From positions 92,808-156,807 of the forward strand of contig OMRP01000004.1 of NCBI GenBank assembly GCA_900313615.1: 64,000 nucleotides of DNA, written 5' to 3'. The DNA comes from an uncultured Prevotellaceae bacterium (lineage in GTDB: Bacteria > Bacteroidota > Bacteroidia > Bacteroidales > Bacteroidaceae). Both the position numbers and the translations under genes were made by a program. Below the pieces are notes generated by a model. It did no database searches. It was given only the letters and a program-made list of their open reading frames with translations, and had not been told where the DNA came from. Below are positions 55,565-63,579 of the stretch, in pieces; within the stretch, counting starts at the first letter, position 1, and each line of letters opens with the position of its first letter.

Positions 55565-55797
55565 GCAAAGGTAGTGCAAACCGAGTTAAGAACAAAAAGA
55601 ATTAAATGTTTTTATTCTTTTTTCTTCCGAGGTGCAGCCTACTTTATGTAAAGGTAGTGCAAAATTTCGATTAAGCGAGAGAAATATGAAAATATTCATA
55701 TTTCCGAGTGGAAGAAATTTATTCAAACCGAGAGAAGAACAAAAAGAATTAAATGTTTTTATTCTTTTTTTCTTCCTAGGCGCAGCCTACTTGATGT
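55565..55797 (-). repeat. mosaic promoter-cassette repeats upstream of lptD
   Basis: Two copies of a block caaaccgag-aagaacaaaaag-aattaaatgtttttattc ending in a cgcagcctact tail (about 55578-55645 and 55724-55793), with a second cassette start (taaaggtagtgc, 55649-55660) and a different palindrome (gaaatatgaa, ttcatatttc, 55680-55704) between them. 55547-55871 has no gene. Confidence 0.7.
55566..55596 (-). promoter_or_regulatory. promoter of lptD
   Basis: On the minus strand: TTTG (55596-55593), a 19-nt spacer, TACCTTTG (55573-55566). The leader would be only about 14 nt. A palindrome (aaaagaat, attctttt) overlaps the -33 end. Confidence 0.72.
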
Positions 55798-55817
55798 AAA
55801 GTGCACTCACATGCTAC

Positions 55818-55847
55818 GGCAAGGGACTGAAAACGGTTTCCCTTGCC
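55818..55847. terminator. hairpin downstream of the NYN gene
   Basis: Perfect 9-bp arms ggcaaggga (55818-55826) and tcccttgcc (55839-55847). No T run on the minus strand, so termination is likely but not certain. Confidence 0.5.
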
Positions 55848-55871
55848 ATAGATATGTCAAAGTGACAAATG

Positions 55872-56669
55872 CTATCTTGCGTTTTTCAATCTCACGAACA
55901 CGTGCGTTGCATGGCCTGTCTCGCTCTTGCGGCGTTCAATATCAAAATGCTTGGGACATGACTCAATCAGTGGCGTGAGTTTTTGGAATCCGTAGTTACG
56001 AGGGTCGAAATCAGGCTTTTTCTTCAGTATCAGACTACCCACCTCGGCCATTGACACCCAGTCGTTGTCGTCTGACAGGTCGTCGATGGTTCGGCGCAAC
56101 AGTCTGATGACGGCATTGCTGATTTTCTCTTTCGGAGCGGCAGGTTTCTTTGGCGTGTCAGGTTTTTTTGTATCTGTCGTGGTATCGCTGTCGCCTTCTG
56201 TCTCGCTGTCGGCATCGTCATTGCCGAGGTTCTCTATGTAGATGAACTTGTCGCATGCCACAATGAAAGGTTTCGGTGTTTTGCGCTCTCCCATGCCGAT
56301 GACCAATTTGCTTGACTCACGCAGACGGGTAGCCAATCGTGTGAAGTCGCTGTCGCTCGAGATGATGCAGAAACCGTCGACCTTGTCGCTGTGGAGAATG
56401 TCCATGGCGTCGATAATCATGGCCGAGTCGGTGGCGTTCTTGCCGGTGGTGTAGCCATATTGCTGCACAGGCGTGATGGCGTTTTCGAGCAGTACAGCCT
56501 TCCATCCCGCTAGGTTAGGACGGGTCCAGTCGCCGTAGATGCGTTTGATAGTGGGAATGCCGAATTTTGTCAACTCGTTGAGCATCTCTTTCACTTGTGA
56601 GTAAGGCACGTTGTCGGCATCTATCAACACTGCCAAATATAGATCTTTTTTATTGTTGTTTATCATCAT
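55872..56669 (-). CDS. NYN-domain ribonuclease-like protein with OST-HTH/LOTUS domain
   Basis: A 265-residue protein from the ATG at 56669. The NYN (PIN-like) domain has the acidic active-site residues in LAVLIDADNVPY, GKNATDSAMIIDAMD and ISSDSDFTRLATRLRE. A low-complexity linker rich in Asp, Thr and Pro (about 165-190) leads to an OST-HTH/LOTUS RNA-binding domain (LRRTIDDLSDDNDWVSMAEV, KKKPDFDPRNYGFQKLTPLI). It probably cleaves or binds RNA. Starts at 56696 or 56735 would add 9 or 22 residues. Confidence 0.85.
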   Translation of the reverse strand: MMINNNKKDLYLAVLIDADNVPYSQVKEMLNELTKFGIPTIKRIYGDWTRPNLAGWKAVLLENAITPVQQYGYTTGKNATDSAMIIDAMDILHSDKVDGFCIISSDSDFTRLATRLRESSKLVIGMGERKTPKPFIVACDKFIYIENLGNDDADSETEGDSDTTTDTKKPDTPKKPAAPKEKISNAVIRLLRRTIDDLSDDNDWVSMAEVGSLILKKKPDFDPRNYGFQKLTPLIESCPKHFDIERRKSETGHATHVFVRLKNAR

Positions 56670-56785
56670 TTTTTCTTGTTGTTTGCCCTTTGTCATGCAA
56701 AAATCGTGCCATGATATCACTTTTTCCGTTTCCAACGAAACGATGCCCCTCCGTATATCATCCTCTTAAATATGTCGGCAAGTCT

Positions 56786-56816
56786 TTTGGCGCTTTGGAA
56801 ATTGTTCGTATCTTTG
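56786..56816 (+). promoter_or_regulatory. promoter of the glycerate kinase gene
   Basis: TTTG (56786-56789), a 19-nt spacer, TATCTTTG (56809-56816); leader about 16 nt before the ATG at 56838. It rules out the upstream in-frame start at 56772. Confidence 0.75.
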
Positions 56817-56837
56817 TGCCAATCAAGGATAAAGCGT

Positions 56838-57899
56838 ATGAAGAAAATCATTGTTGCCATAGATTCGTTCAAAGGTTGCCTGACATCGGCTGAGGCCAAT
56901 CAGGCAGCTGCGGAAGGCGTCCTCCTCAGTAGGGGTGACGCCCAGGCCATCCAGATTCCCGTCAGCGATGGCGGCGAGGGTTTCCTGTCCGCTTTTCAAC
57001 ATGCCCTTGGCGGTGAATTGGTGGAAATACCGGTGCGCGACCCTTTGATGCGACGTATCACGGCAAAATACCTGATAGATGGCACTACGGCTGTTATCGA
57101 GATGGCTCAGGCCAGTGGACTGACACTGCTTTTGGACGAAGAGCGTAATCCGATGCGCACGACTAGTTATGGCACGGGGCAACTTGTTGTGGATGCCGTT
57201 CGGCGCGGCTGTAAGCATATTATTGTTGGCCTTGGCGGCAGTGCCACCAGCGATTGTGGTATCGGTATGATTCGCGCCATCATCGACAGTCTTGCAAAAG
57301 GAGGTTCATGGGATGACATCAGCGGCCTCGATGATGTGCGTTTCACCATCGCCACCGATGTCACCAATCCCCTCTGTGGGGAGAATGGTGCCGCACATGT
57401 CTTTGCACCTCAAAAGGGGGCGACACCGGAGATGGTTATTGAACTGGATGCCCGTGCCCAACGGTTTGCGGAGTTCTCCGCTCGTCATTTTGGTTTTGAC
57501 TGCCAAAACATACCTGGAGCGGGGGCGGCAGGCGGTCTCGGCTATGCTTTTCTGCAATATACCCATGCCGATTGTCGTTCAGGAGTGGATATCTTGCTCG
57601 AAGCGGTTGGCTTCGATGAACTGTTGAAAGATGCCTCTCTCGTCATTACGGGCGAAGGTTCCGCTGACCGCCAGACGCTGATGGGAAAACTCCCGTTTGG
57701 TATTCTCCAGAGAGCCAAACGCCAACACATTCCTGTTGTATTGATGGCTGGTCGTATTGCCGACCGTCAGGTGTTGCTTGATGCCGGTTTTTCGCAGGTT
57801 GTGTGCATCAATCCACCAGGTCTCCCCATCGAGGAAGCGATGAAACCGGAAACAGCCAAATCCAACATCCGCCAGACCGTGTTAAGTCTTTTGGTATAA
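56838..57899 (+). CDS. glycerate kinase
   Basis: Phosphorylates glycerate with ATP. The 353-residue protein shows the type II glycerate kinase pattern: KKIIVAIDSFKGCLTSAEA at the start, VSDGGEGFLSAF, GLGGSATSDCGIGM, PGAGAAGGLGYAFL and ITGEGSADRQTLMGKLPFGI. It runs alone between the divergent NYN gene and the cobalamin riboswitch. Whether it makes 2- or 3-phosphoglycerate cannot be read from the sequence. Confidence 0.93.
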   Translation: MKKIIVAIDSFKGCLTSAEANQAAAEGVLLSRGDAQAIQIPVSDGGEGFLSAFQHALGGELVEIPVRDPLMRRITAKYLIDGTTAVIEMAQASGLTLLLDEERNPMRTTSYGTGQLVVDAVRRGCKHIIVGLGGSATSDCGIGMIRAIIDSLAKGGSWDDISGLDDVRFTIATDVTNPLCGENGAAHVFAPQKGATPEMVIELDARAQRFAEFSARHFGFDCQNIPGAGAAGGLGYAFLQYTHADCRSGVDILLEAVGFDELLKDASLVITGEGSADRQTLMGKLPFGILQRAKRQHIPVVLMAGRIADRQVLLDAGFSQVVCINPPGLPIEEAMKPETAKSNIRQTVLSLLV

Positions 57900-57974
57900 G
57901 CGTCATGACGATGCCAACTTTCTTTTTGAGCAACTGACTCGTGAGTTTTTCACTTGTCGTTTTTTCCCCATATT

Positions 57975-58006
57975 TTTGGTCAAAAGAAAAATAGTTAATA
58001 CCTTTG
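57975..58006 (+). promoter_or_regulatory. promoter of the cobalamin-riboswitch transcript
   Basis: TTTG (57975-57978), a 20-nt spacer, TACCTTTG (57999-58006). Start near 58013, about 25 nt before the riboswitch core. Confidence 0.75.
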
Positions 58007-58034
58007 CGGCGCAATACAGAGATGTGTTGTCCGC

Positions 58035-58195
58035 AAAGGTGCACTTAGCTGTGCTTAATTGGGAATGTGAGTGAAAATCTCCGACTGTCCCGCAGCTGTG
58101 AACTCCGTTATGCCATGAAGCAACATGCCATTGTCCATTTGGGCGAGAAGGCGCTTTAGGGTGGAGGAAAGTCAGAAGACCAGCCTTCCAGCGGT
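58035..58195 (+). ncRNA. cobalamin riboswitch
   Basis: Core elements occur in the expected order: gtgcttaattgggaatgtga (58051-58070), gtgaaaatctccgactgtcc (58071-58090) with the cgcagctgt segment after it, and the B12 box agtcagaagaccagcc (58170-58185). In this class adenosyl- or other cobalamin binding usually represses the downstream gene, here the DASS transporter 84 nt further on. The region 57900-58278 holds nothing else besides the promoter. Confidence 0.92.
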
Positions 58196-58278
58196 AAACA
58201 ACGCCACCTCCCCACGATGTATGGTGATGGTTGACTAATCTTTTTAACTTATATATAAACCTGAAGTAAGGGATTGTT

Positions 58279-59784
58279 ATGTTCAAAAACTTCAATGGGT
58301 TCCATCTTGTAGATGCATATCATGCATTGAATGTTGAGAAAGGGGCCCTACCCAAAAAAGTGTTCAAAAAAACGGTCGAGGCCATCATAGTGGTGTTTGT
58401 AACACTGCTGTTATGGAATCTGCCAAGTAGTTCATTCGGCATCGATGGATTAAACGTTGTTCAGCAACGCATCATCGCCATCTTCGCCTTTGCCACGCTG
58501 ATGTGGGTGTTTGAGGTGGTTCCCTCGTGGGCTACCAGTGTATCCATCATTGGATTGATGTTATTGTTTTGCACCGACTCAGGGGTAAAATGGTTCTGCC
58601 AGCCTGAGGAGGTGGGTAAGCTGCTGTCATACAAGGGTGTGATGGCGTGTTTTGCCGACCCGGTCATCATGCTGTTCATCGGCGGATTCATTCTTGCCAT
58701 TGCAGCCACGAAGACAGGATTGGATGCTCAATTGGCCAAAGTGTTGCTAAAGCCTTTCGGAAAGAGAAGCGAGATGGTTCTGTTGGGCTTCTTGCTCATC
58801 ACCGGTCTTTTCTCCATGTTTGTCAGTAACACTGCCACGGCGGCGATGATGCTTACGTTCCTTACTCCGGTGTTCAAACAGTTGCCACCAGAGGGAAAGG
58901 GTAGGATAGCATTGGCTCTCTCCATACCACTCGCAGCCAACCTCGGAGGTATGGGAACACCTATCGGCACCCCTCCCAATACTATTGCCCTAAAATATCT
59001 CAATGACCCCGAAGGACTGAACCTACAATTGAGTTTCGGAGAATGGATGCTCTTTATGGTGCCTCTTGTCCTGGTGTTGTTGTTCTTAGGTTGGATGTTG
59101 CTGAAATGGCTTTTCCCCTTCACCCAGAAGACCGTTGAACTGGAAATAGAAGGAGGGATGAAGCCTGGCATAAAGAGTAAAATAGTTGTCGTTACATTCA
59201 TCGTCACTGTTTTGTTATGGCTGCTCGAATCTTTCACCGGTGTCAATTCCTATACGGTTGCGCTGATTCCGTTTGTTGTGTTCTCGCTGGCAGGTATCAT
59301 TGACCGTCGTGACCTGGAGGAAATCAACTGGAGCGTCATCTGGATGGTCGCTGGCGGTTTTGCCCTAGGTTACGGTCTAAATGAGTCAGGTCTGGCGGCA
59401 CTTGCCGTCAAGAGCATTCCCTTCGGTGAGTTCTCACCATTGCTTATCCTGCTATTGTCGGGAATCATCTGCTACATTCTCTCCAACTTTATCTCCAACT
59501 CAGCTACAGCGGCATTGCTCATGCCTATCCTCGTGGTCGTCTGCTCGGCCATGGGCGACAAATTGTCTGCGATAGGTGGCACGTCAACCGTACTTATCGG
59601 TGTGGCCATCGCTTCGAGCAGTGCCATGGTGCTACCCATTTCAACACCGCCCAATGCGTTGGCATATGCCACCAACCTTGTCCATCAAAACGACATGGCG
59701 AAAATAGGCATCATCACAGGTATTGTCAGCATGGTTTTGGGATATCTCTTGCTGTATTTCATCGGTGTATCCCATATGTTATAA
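58279..59784 (+). CDS. SLC13/DASS family anion (di/tricarboxylate) transporter under B12 control
   Basis: A 501-residue inner-membrane carrier. The two DASS helical hairpins with the sodium and carboxylate motifs are intact: SNTATAAMM plus GTPIGTPPNT (about 187-235) and SNSATAALLMPI plus STPPNALAYATN (about 408-465). Members usually take up succinate, fumarate, malate or citrate with sodium, and some exchange. Because cobalamin is the cofactor of methylmalonyl-CoA mutase in the succinate-propionate route, B12 control of a C4-dicarboxylate carrier is metabolically sensible. That link is inference. Confidence 0.88.
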   Translation: MFKNFNGFHLVDAYHALNVEKGALPKKVFKKTVEAIIVVFVTLLLWNLPSSSFGIDGLNVVQQRIIAIFAFATLMWVFEVVPSWATSVSIIGLMLLFCTDSGVKWFCQPEEVGKLLSYKGVMACFADPVIMLFIGGFILAIAATKTGLDAQLAKVLLKPFGKRSEMVLLGFLLITGLFSMFVSNTATAAMMLTFLTPVFKQLPPEGKGRIALALSIPLAANLGGMGTPIGTPPNTIALKYLNDPEGLNLQLSFGEWMLFMVPLVLVLLFLGWMLLKWLFPFTQKTVELEIEGGMKPGIKSKIVVVTFIVTVLLWLLESFTGVNSYTVALIPFVVFSLAGIIDRRDLEEINWSVIWMVAGGFALGYGLNESGLAALAVKSIPFGEFSPLLILLLSGIICYILSNFISNSATAALLMPILVVVCSAMGDKLSAIGGTSTVLIGVAIASSSAMVLPISTPPNALAYATNLVHQNDMAKIGIITGIVSMVLGYLLLYFIGVSHML

Positions 59785-59951
59785 ATAAACTCACTCATAC
59801 GATTGAAGTGTATTAAATAGGTTTTTCAGGGGAGGGAAATTGTCGTGAGACAGAGTCTCTCCCTTTTTTCAACTATTATTGTTCAAATCGCCATACCACA
59901 TTCTACTATATATAGAAAATAGATTATTGACAAAAAAGGAATAAGAGAAAG

Positions 59952-60350
59952 ATGAAACATGAATCAATCATCGTCGTGTACGACAGTTGCCAGGCTATCG
60001 CTGAAGAAATAGCCGGCATGTTAGGTGCAGAAACCGTCAGTGTTCAGAGTATGAACAACAGATATGTGGAGAACAGCCAGAGTTTTGTCCTTGCCGTGGA
60101 ATATCAAGAGGATGGCCAGTTGACACCACATTGGCAATATGCTTTTCAAACTTTTTGCAGTGCCAACCTTAGTGGCAAAACCTTCGCGGTATTCGTTGCC
60201 CTTGGAAAGAATCATGATTATGGCGTCAGCAAAAAACTATGCTCCGGTCTCAAGCAGAGTAAGGCACACATCGTCGGTGAACAACCCAATGCTACTTCTC
60301 CTATATGGAATCTTGACAAATGGGTATGTTCCATCTCACCAAACTTGTAA
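59952..60350 (+). CDS. flavodoxin-like small protein
   Basis: A 132-residue protein with flavodoxin-like fold features: first strand and phosphate-loop position IIVVYDSCQAIAEEIAGMLG and the central strand GKTFAVFVALGKNHDYGVSK. The canonical TxTGxT phosphate loop is degenerate (DSCQAI), so FMN binding is uncertain. It lies 167 nt after the DASS gene with no clear promoter of its own, so read-through from the riboswitch transcript is possible. Ends at a strong hairpin. Confidence 0.65.
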   Translation: MKHESIIVVYDSCQAIAEEIAGMLGAETVSVQSMNNRYVENSQSFVLAVEYQEDGQLTPHWQYAFQTFCSANLSGKTFAVFVALGKNHDYGVSKKLCSGLKQSKAHIVGEQPNATSPIWNLDKWVCSISPNL

Positions 60351-60362
60351 TTTCAATTGGCA

Positions 60363-60613
60363 CAATAAAAAATCCGCGTAAACCAACGTTTACGCGGATT
60401 TTCTTATTGCTTAGTTGTGGATAGTTATCAGAAACTTACTTCACCTCCTCAAATCTAACATGTGTTGATAATCAGCGATTTATGAAAGTCTTGGTACAAA
60501 TATGGAACACCATAAGCATCTTGGATGTTGTCCCTCAATAACTATCGATAAGCATCCGTGTGATGCTCTTCCCATTCTTCTTTGTCCTTTTCTCTGTATT
60601 TCTTTCTTTTGTT
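60363..60613 (-). ncRNA. predicted structured small RNA, family not identified
   Basis: On the minus strand a full consensus promoter (60651-60620) is followed about 215 nt later by the strong terminator at 60402-60369, with no credible ORF between. The predicted transcript of about 250 nt can form a long-range stem (60420-60428 with 60538-60546, 9 bp) and two local hairpins (agcatc-gatgct near 60550-60565; ggaacacc-ggatgttgtccc region 60504-60533). The overall layout could suit a 6S-like RNA, but I do not recognise conserved family sequence. It accounts for the gene-free stretch 60351-60701. Confidence 0.45.
60369..60402. terminator. strong bidirectional terminator
   Basis: 15-bp perfect stem aaaatccgcgtaaac (60369-60383) and gtttacgcggatttt (60388-60402), 4-nt loop. 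On the minus strand the stem is followed by six T residues; on plus by TTTTC. Confidence 0.9.
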
Positions 60614-60619
60614 GGTGCA

Positions 60620-60651
60620 AATTTACAAATAAATCTGCACACATGCAAATT
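60620..60651 (-). promoter_or_regulatory. orphan consensus promoter
   Basis: On the minus strand: TTTG (60651-60648), a 20-nt spacer, TAAATTTG (60627-60620). It points away from the 60702 gene and toward the flavodoxin-like gene, with no ORF downstream on its own strand before the terminator. Confidence 0.6.
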
Positions 60652-60701
60652 CTCTCGTAGTATTAATGCGGATTAATATATTAGAAACCTTACCCTAAGA
60701 C

Positions 60702-62819
60702 TTAATTGTCTATTGTTATATCAATCTCTTCTTCGTCAATTACGATTCCTCTATCTTTCAAGAATTTGTCGGTACGTGTTATTAATTCGTTATCAATATC
60801 TTCATTCGTATTATTTAATGTAGCCTTCATTTCTTTTTTGAATAAATCTAAATCACGTTTAAATTCCCAGTTTTGCATTTCAGATGATGCATATAGAATT
60901 ATTCTATCCATTATTTTTGCTCCTATTGCCAGTGTTCTTTCACTGAATGACGCAACAGAATGAAGGATAGATACCATTTGGGTTTCAGACAATGGGGTTG
61001 AGATATTTGTCAGTTCTAAGAATTTTCCAGGGCTACATATCCATCCTTTATAAAATGGCTGATTACCAACTTTTGTAAGAATACTATCATAACTCAAAAT
61101 AATCCAATGTTCATAGTTATTAATGACTCTATCATTTGTATATTTTAAAGCTATTGAGTCATGATGTACCAAATGTCCTGGTTTTTCTTTGTTTTTTTCC
61201 TTTAAGCAAATGGAATACTCATTATCATAGTCTTTTAAATCTTCATCTTTATAAAACGGAATGCTCTCTTGAATGACATTGCCTTTCATTAACAGACTTG
61301 TTAGATCTGTCATAATTTCTCTAACCCAAGCCTTGATATTGGACTTTTCAGTTTTTATGGCAACACTGAATGATGCCAGATACTCCATAAAGTTAGACGG
61401 AAGTTTGGCGCCAGATTTAATCAGAGAATAGTAATTTGATACAAAAGCATTATTTGAATGAACCATTTCTTCTGGATCAAGATCTACATTTTGATACTTT
61501 CTTGCAGTTAGCAAATGACCTGCACATTCATTGATATACGAATATGGGATTGAAACCTTAGATGTGAGAGTGATTGCTCTTTGAACGCATTTGATACTTT
61601 TCTCAAATGTTTTTGTTACTCCACCCTGATATAGTTGAGAACAAATATATGGAATAGCAACGGTTGGTTCAAGCATGACACAAAAATCCTCCCACTTGTT
61701 TGCTCCTAACGCTTGGGCTGATGACAAAGGATTAGATCCTTCTAATGCTAAATACACACAGGCTCTTGTTATTTTTATAATTAAAGGATGAGTTGCTGCT
61801 ATATGAGCAAGATCTTCAAGAGCCTCATAGGAATTTCCTTCGTCTAATCCTTTCTCCTGCCTAAGATACTTTATTATTTTTTTATCACTGTCTTTAGCCA
61901 ACCTAAATATTGGATGGTCTATTTTTGTCCTGGCTTCTCGAAGGATGCGAATCTGATTGTCAATTGCAGAGAATGCTAATAGCGTTGCTATTCTTTTTGA
62001 ATCATCCTCATTCCAATCAACATTATAGTCGGTTCTCATCAAATCGATCTGTGCAGATGTCAAAGAACTCAACTCATAAAGATAAGCCTTTTTCCTTGCC
62101 TCAATATCGTTTTCCACAGATGGTAACAATACAAAGCCTACTGATTCTTTATGCATTTGGCCTCTTGACAACAAGGAATCTATTCGTTTCATTATTACCT
62201 CATCCTTTTCTTCTGGCAGTTTTAGAAAATCGAGGACATCTTTTGTTAATTCCTCTTTATTCTCATAATGATTAGAAGACACTTTAAATAAGATAGCATC
62301 GTCATAAACTTTTCCCTTTAAATCATGAACATCTGCGGATGCTATTGTCATAGAATGGAAAGCCGCAGTTAAATAGTCAACATCTGATGAACTGATTTGA
62401 CGATAATCAATGCCATCACTGAAAAGCTTGTTCTCCATATTAGAATCTATGATAAACTCTGCCAATGTACTTGAGCACATACAAGTGACAGGAATACCAT
62501 ATTCTGCTTTAAAAAGAAGGTCTTTCTTCCGTAATTCGGCATCGCTTATGTTGTATTTGAAAAAGAAATATATATGCTGTATTTTGTAGACACGAATTTT
62601 CTTTTTCAGGACAGCAGAATCTATCACTGCGCCTTTATCAATAATTAAATAATAAAGCACAGAATTGGGAATCGTTTTTTCTACCCCCTTTTTCATGACA
62701 AGACTATCTTCATTCACTGCAATTATTTCCAGTATATCCTGGAGAACAATTGATACGGCCTGTTCGAACTTCTTCTTATCAAAACCGTTAATAATTAATG
62801 TAAGTGATTCTCTATCCAT
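60702..62819 (-). CDS. large protein of unknown function with possible PIN-like C-terminal core
   Basis: A 705-residue cytoplasmic protein, AT-rich in codon use and so probably acquired. The N-terminal 125 residues are alpha/beta (VLYYLIIDKGAVIDSAVLKK, YGIPVTCMCSSTLAEFII), reminiscent of a nuclease-like fold but without a clear catalytic triad. A long helical middle follows. Near residues 549-590, HHDSIALKYTNDRV, IILSYDSIL and GWICSPGKFLEL have the spacing of acidic residues of a PIN-like domain. It overlaps the upstream membrane-protein gene by 1 nt (TAATG). Function not known; the assignment is weak. Confidence 0.6.
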   Translation of the reverse strand: MDRESLTLIINGFDKKKFEQAVSIVLQDILEIIAVNEDSLVMKKGVEKTIPNSVLYYLIIDKGAVIDSAVLKKKIRVYKIQHIYFFFKYNISDAELRKKDLLFKAEYGIPVTCMCSSTLAEFIIDSNMENKLFSDGIDYRQISSSDVDYLTAAFHSMTIASADVHDLKGKVYDDAILFKVSSNHYENKEELTKDVLDFLKLPEEKDEVIMKRIDSLLSRGQMHKESVGFVLLPSVENDIEARKKAYLYELSSLTSAQIDLMRTDYNVDWNEDDSKRIATLLAFSAIDNQIRILREARTKIDHPIFRLAKDSDKKIIKYLRQEKGLDEGNSYEALEDLAHIAATHPLIIKITRACVYLALEGSNPLSSAQALGANKWEDFCVMLEPTVAIPYICSQLYQGGVTKTFEKSIKCVQRAITLTSKVSIPYSYINECAGHLLTARKYQNVDLDPEEMVHSNNAFVSNYYSLIKSGAKLPSNFMEYLASFSVAIKTEKSNIKAWVREIMTDLTSLLMKGNVIQESIPFYKDEDLKDYDNEYSICLKEKNKEKPGHLVHHDSIALKYTNDRVINNYEHWIILSYDSILTKVGNQPFYKGWICSPGKFLELTNISTPLSETQMVSILHSVASFSERTLAIGAKIMDRIILYASSEMQNWEFKRDLDLFKKEMKATLNNTNEDIDNELITRTDKFLKDRGIVIDEEEIDITIDN

Positions 62820-63484
62820 TATATTTTTGATGTTTTATTATATATATTTTTTAATTCTACAAGGGAGAATAAATGACTATAAATGTCATTTGCATACGCT
62901 TTTATTGAACGTCTGGTCTTGTCGTTATTATAGTACTTTATATATTCCTTACTATCACTGAATATTGTGTTTTTCTTTTGTAATTCAATAAATATCAACC
63001 GAACCTCAACAGGAATCATTGACTCAAATATCATGAGTTGCTGTATTACACAAGCCTCAGTTCTCTGCATGTAATCAAAGTATTCAAACCAATTGGTTGA
63101 TTTGGCAATCAATAAGTTATCTTGACTACTAACTCCTTCTCTTTTCATTAAATCAAAATCACAACAATTCATGAAATCCTGTTTGGCAGGATTGCTATTA
63201 TTAACAATGTCCGTAAAAGCATTTTTCCCGATTCCTTCCAACAGCTCAAGATTCGAAATAATATAATTACGAATTTGGTCTAGCTGATGCTTTTTGGGGA
63301 AATAATCTGTTACAAGATAAAAGATACAAGAAGCTATTATTGATAGCGAAACACAATTCGACACTACACCAAGAGCATATACAAAACTATTTAAAGCTTC
63401 GTGTTTTAATAAAACACTTTCGTATAGTATGCAATAAACTATACAGAGCATCGATATAACTATAGCTATTTTAGAATAAGACAT
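62819..63484 (-). CDS. two-helix membrane protein with cytoplasmic domain, unknown function
   Basis: A 221-residue protein with two N-terminal transmembrane helices (AIVISMLCIVYCILY, residues 6-20; CVSLSIIASCIFYLVTDYF, about 43-61) and a 155-residue soluble helical domain (NLELLEGIGKNAFTDI, VIQQLMIFESMIPVEVRLIF). Its TAA overlaps the ATG of the 705-residue gene, so the two are produced together. A membrane anchor paired with a large cytoplasmic protein is a common layout of uncharacterised defence modules; no direct evidence here. No promoter was recognised upstream. Confidence 0.6.
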   Translation of the reverse strand: MSYSKIAIVISMLCIVYCILYESVLLKHEALNSFVYALGVVSNCVSLSIIASCIFYLVTDYFPKKHQLDQIRNYIISNLELLEGIGKNAFTDIVNNSNPAKQDFMNCCDFDLMKREGVSSQDNLLIAKSTNWFEYFDYMQRTEACVIQQLMIFESMIPVEVRLIFIELQKKNTIFSDSKEYIKYYNNDKTRRSIKAYANDIYSHLFSLVELKNIYNKTSKI

Positions 63485-63579
63485 AATTTGAAACTATTGA
63501 TATATTGTTAAATTGAAAAAAGAGATTATCATTATTGTATAAGACTCATTTGGTTAATCTTTATATGCATAACAGACTA

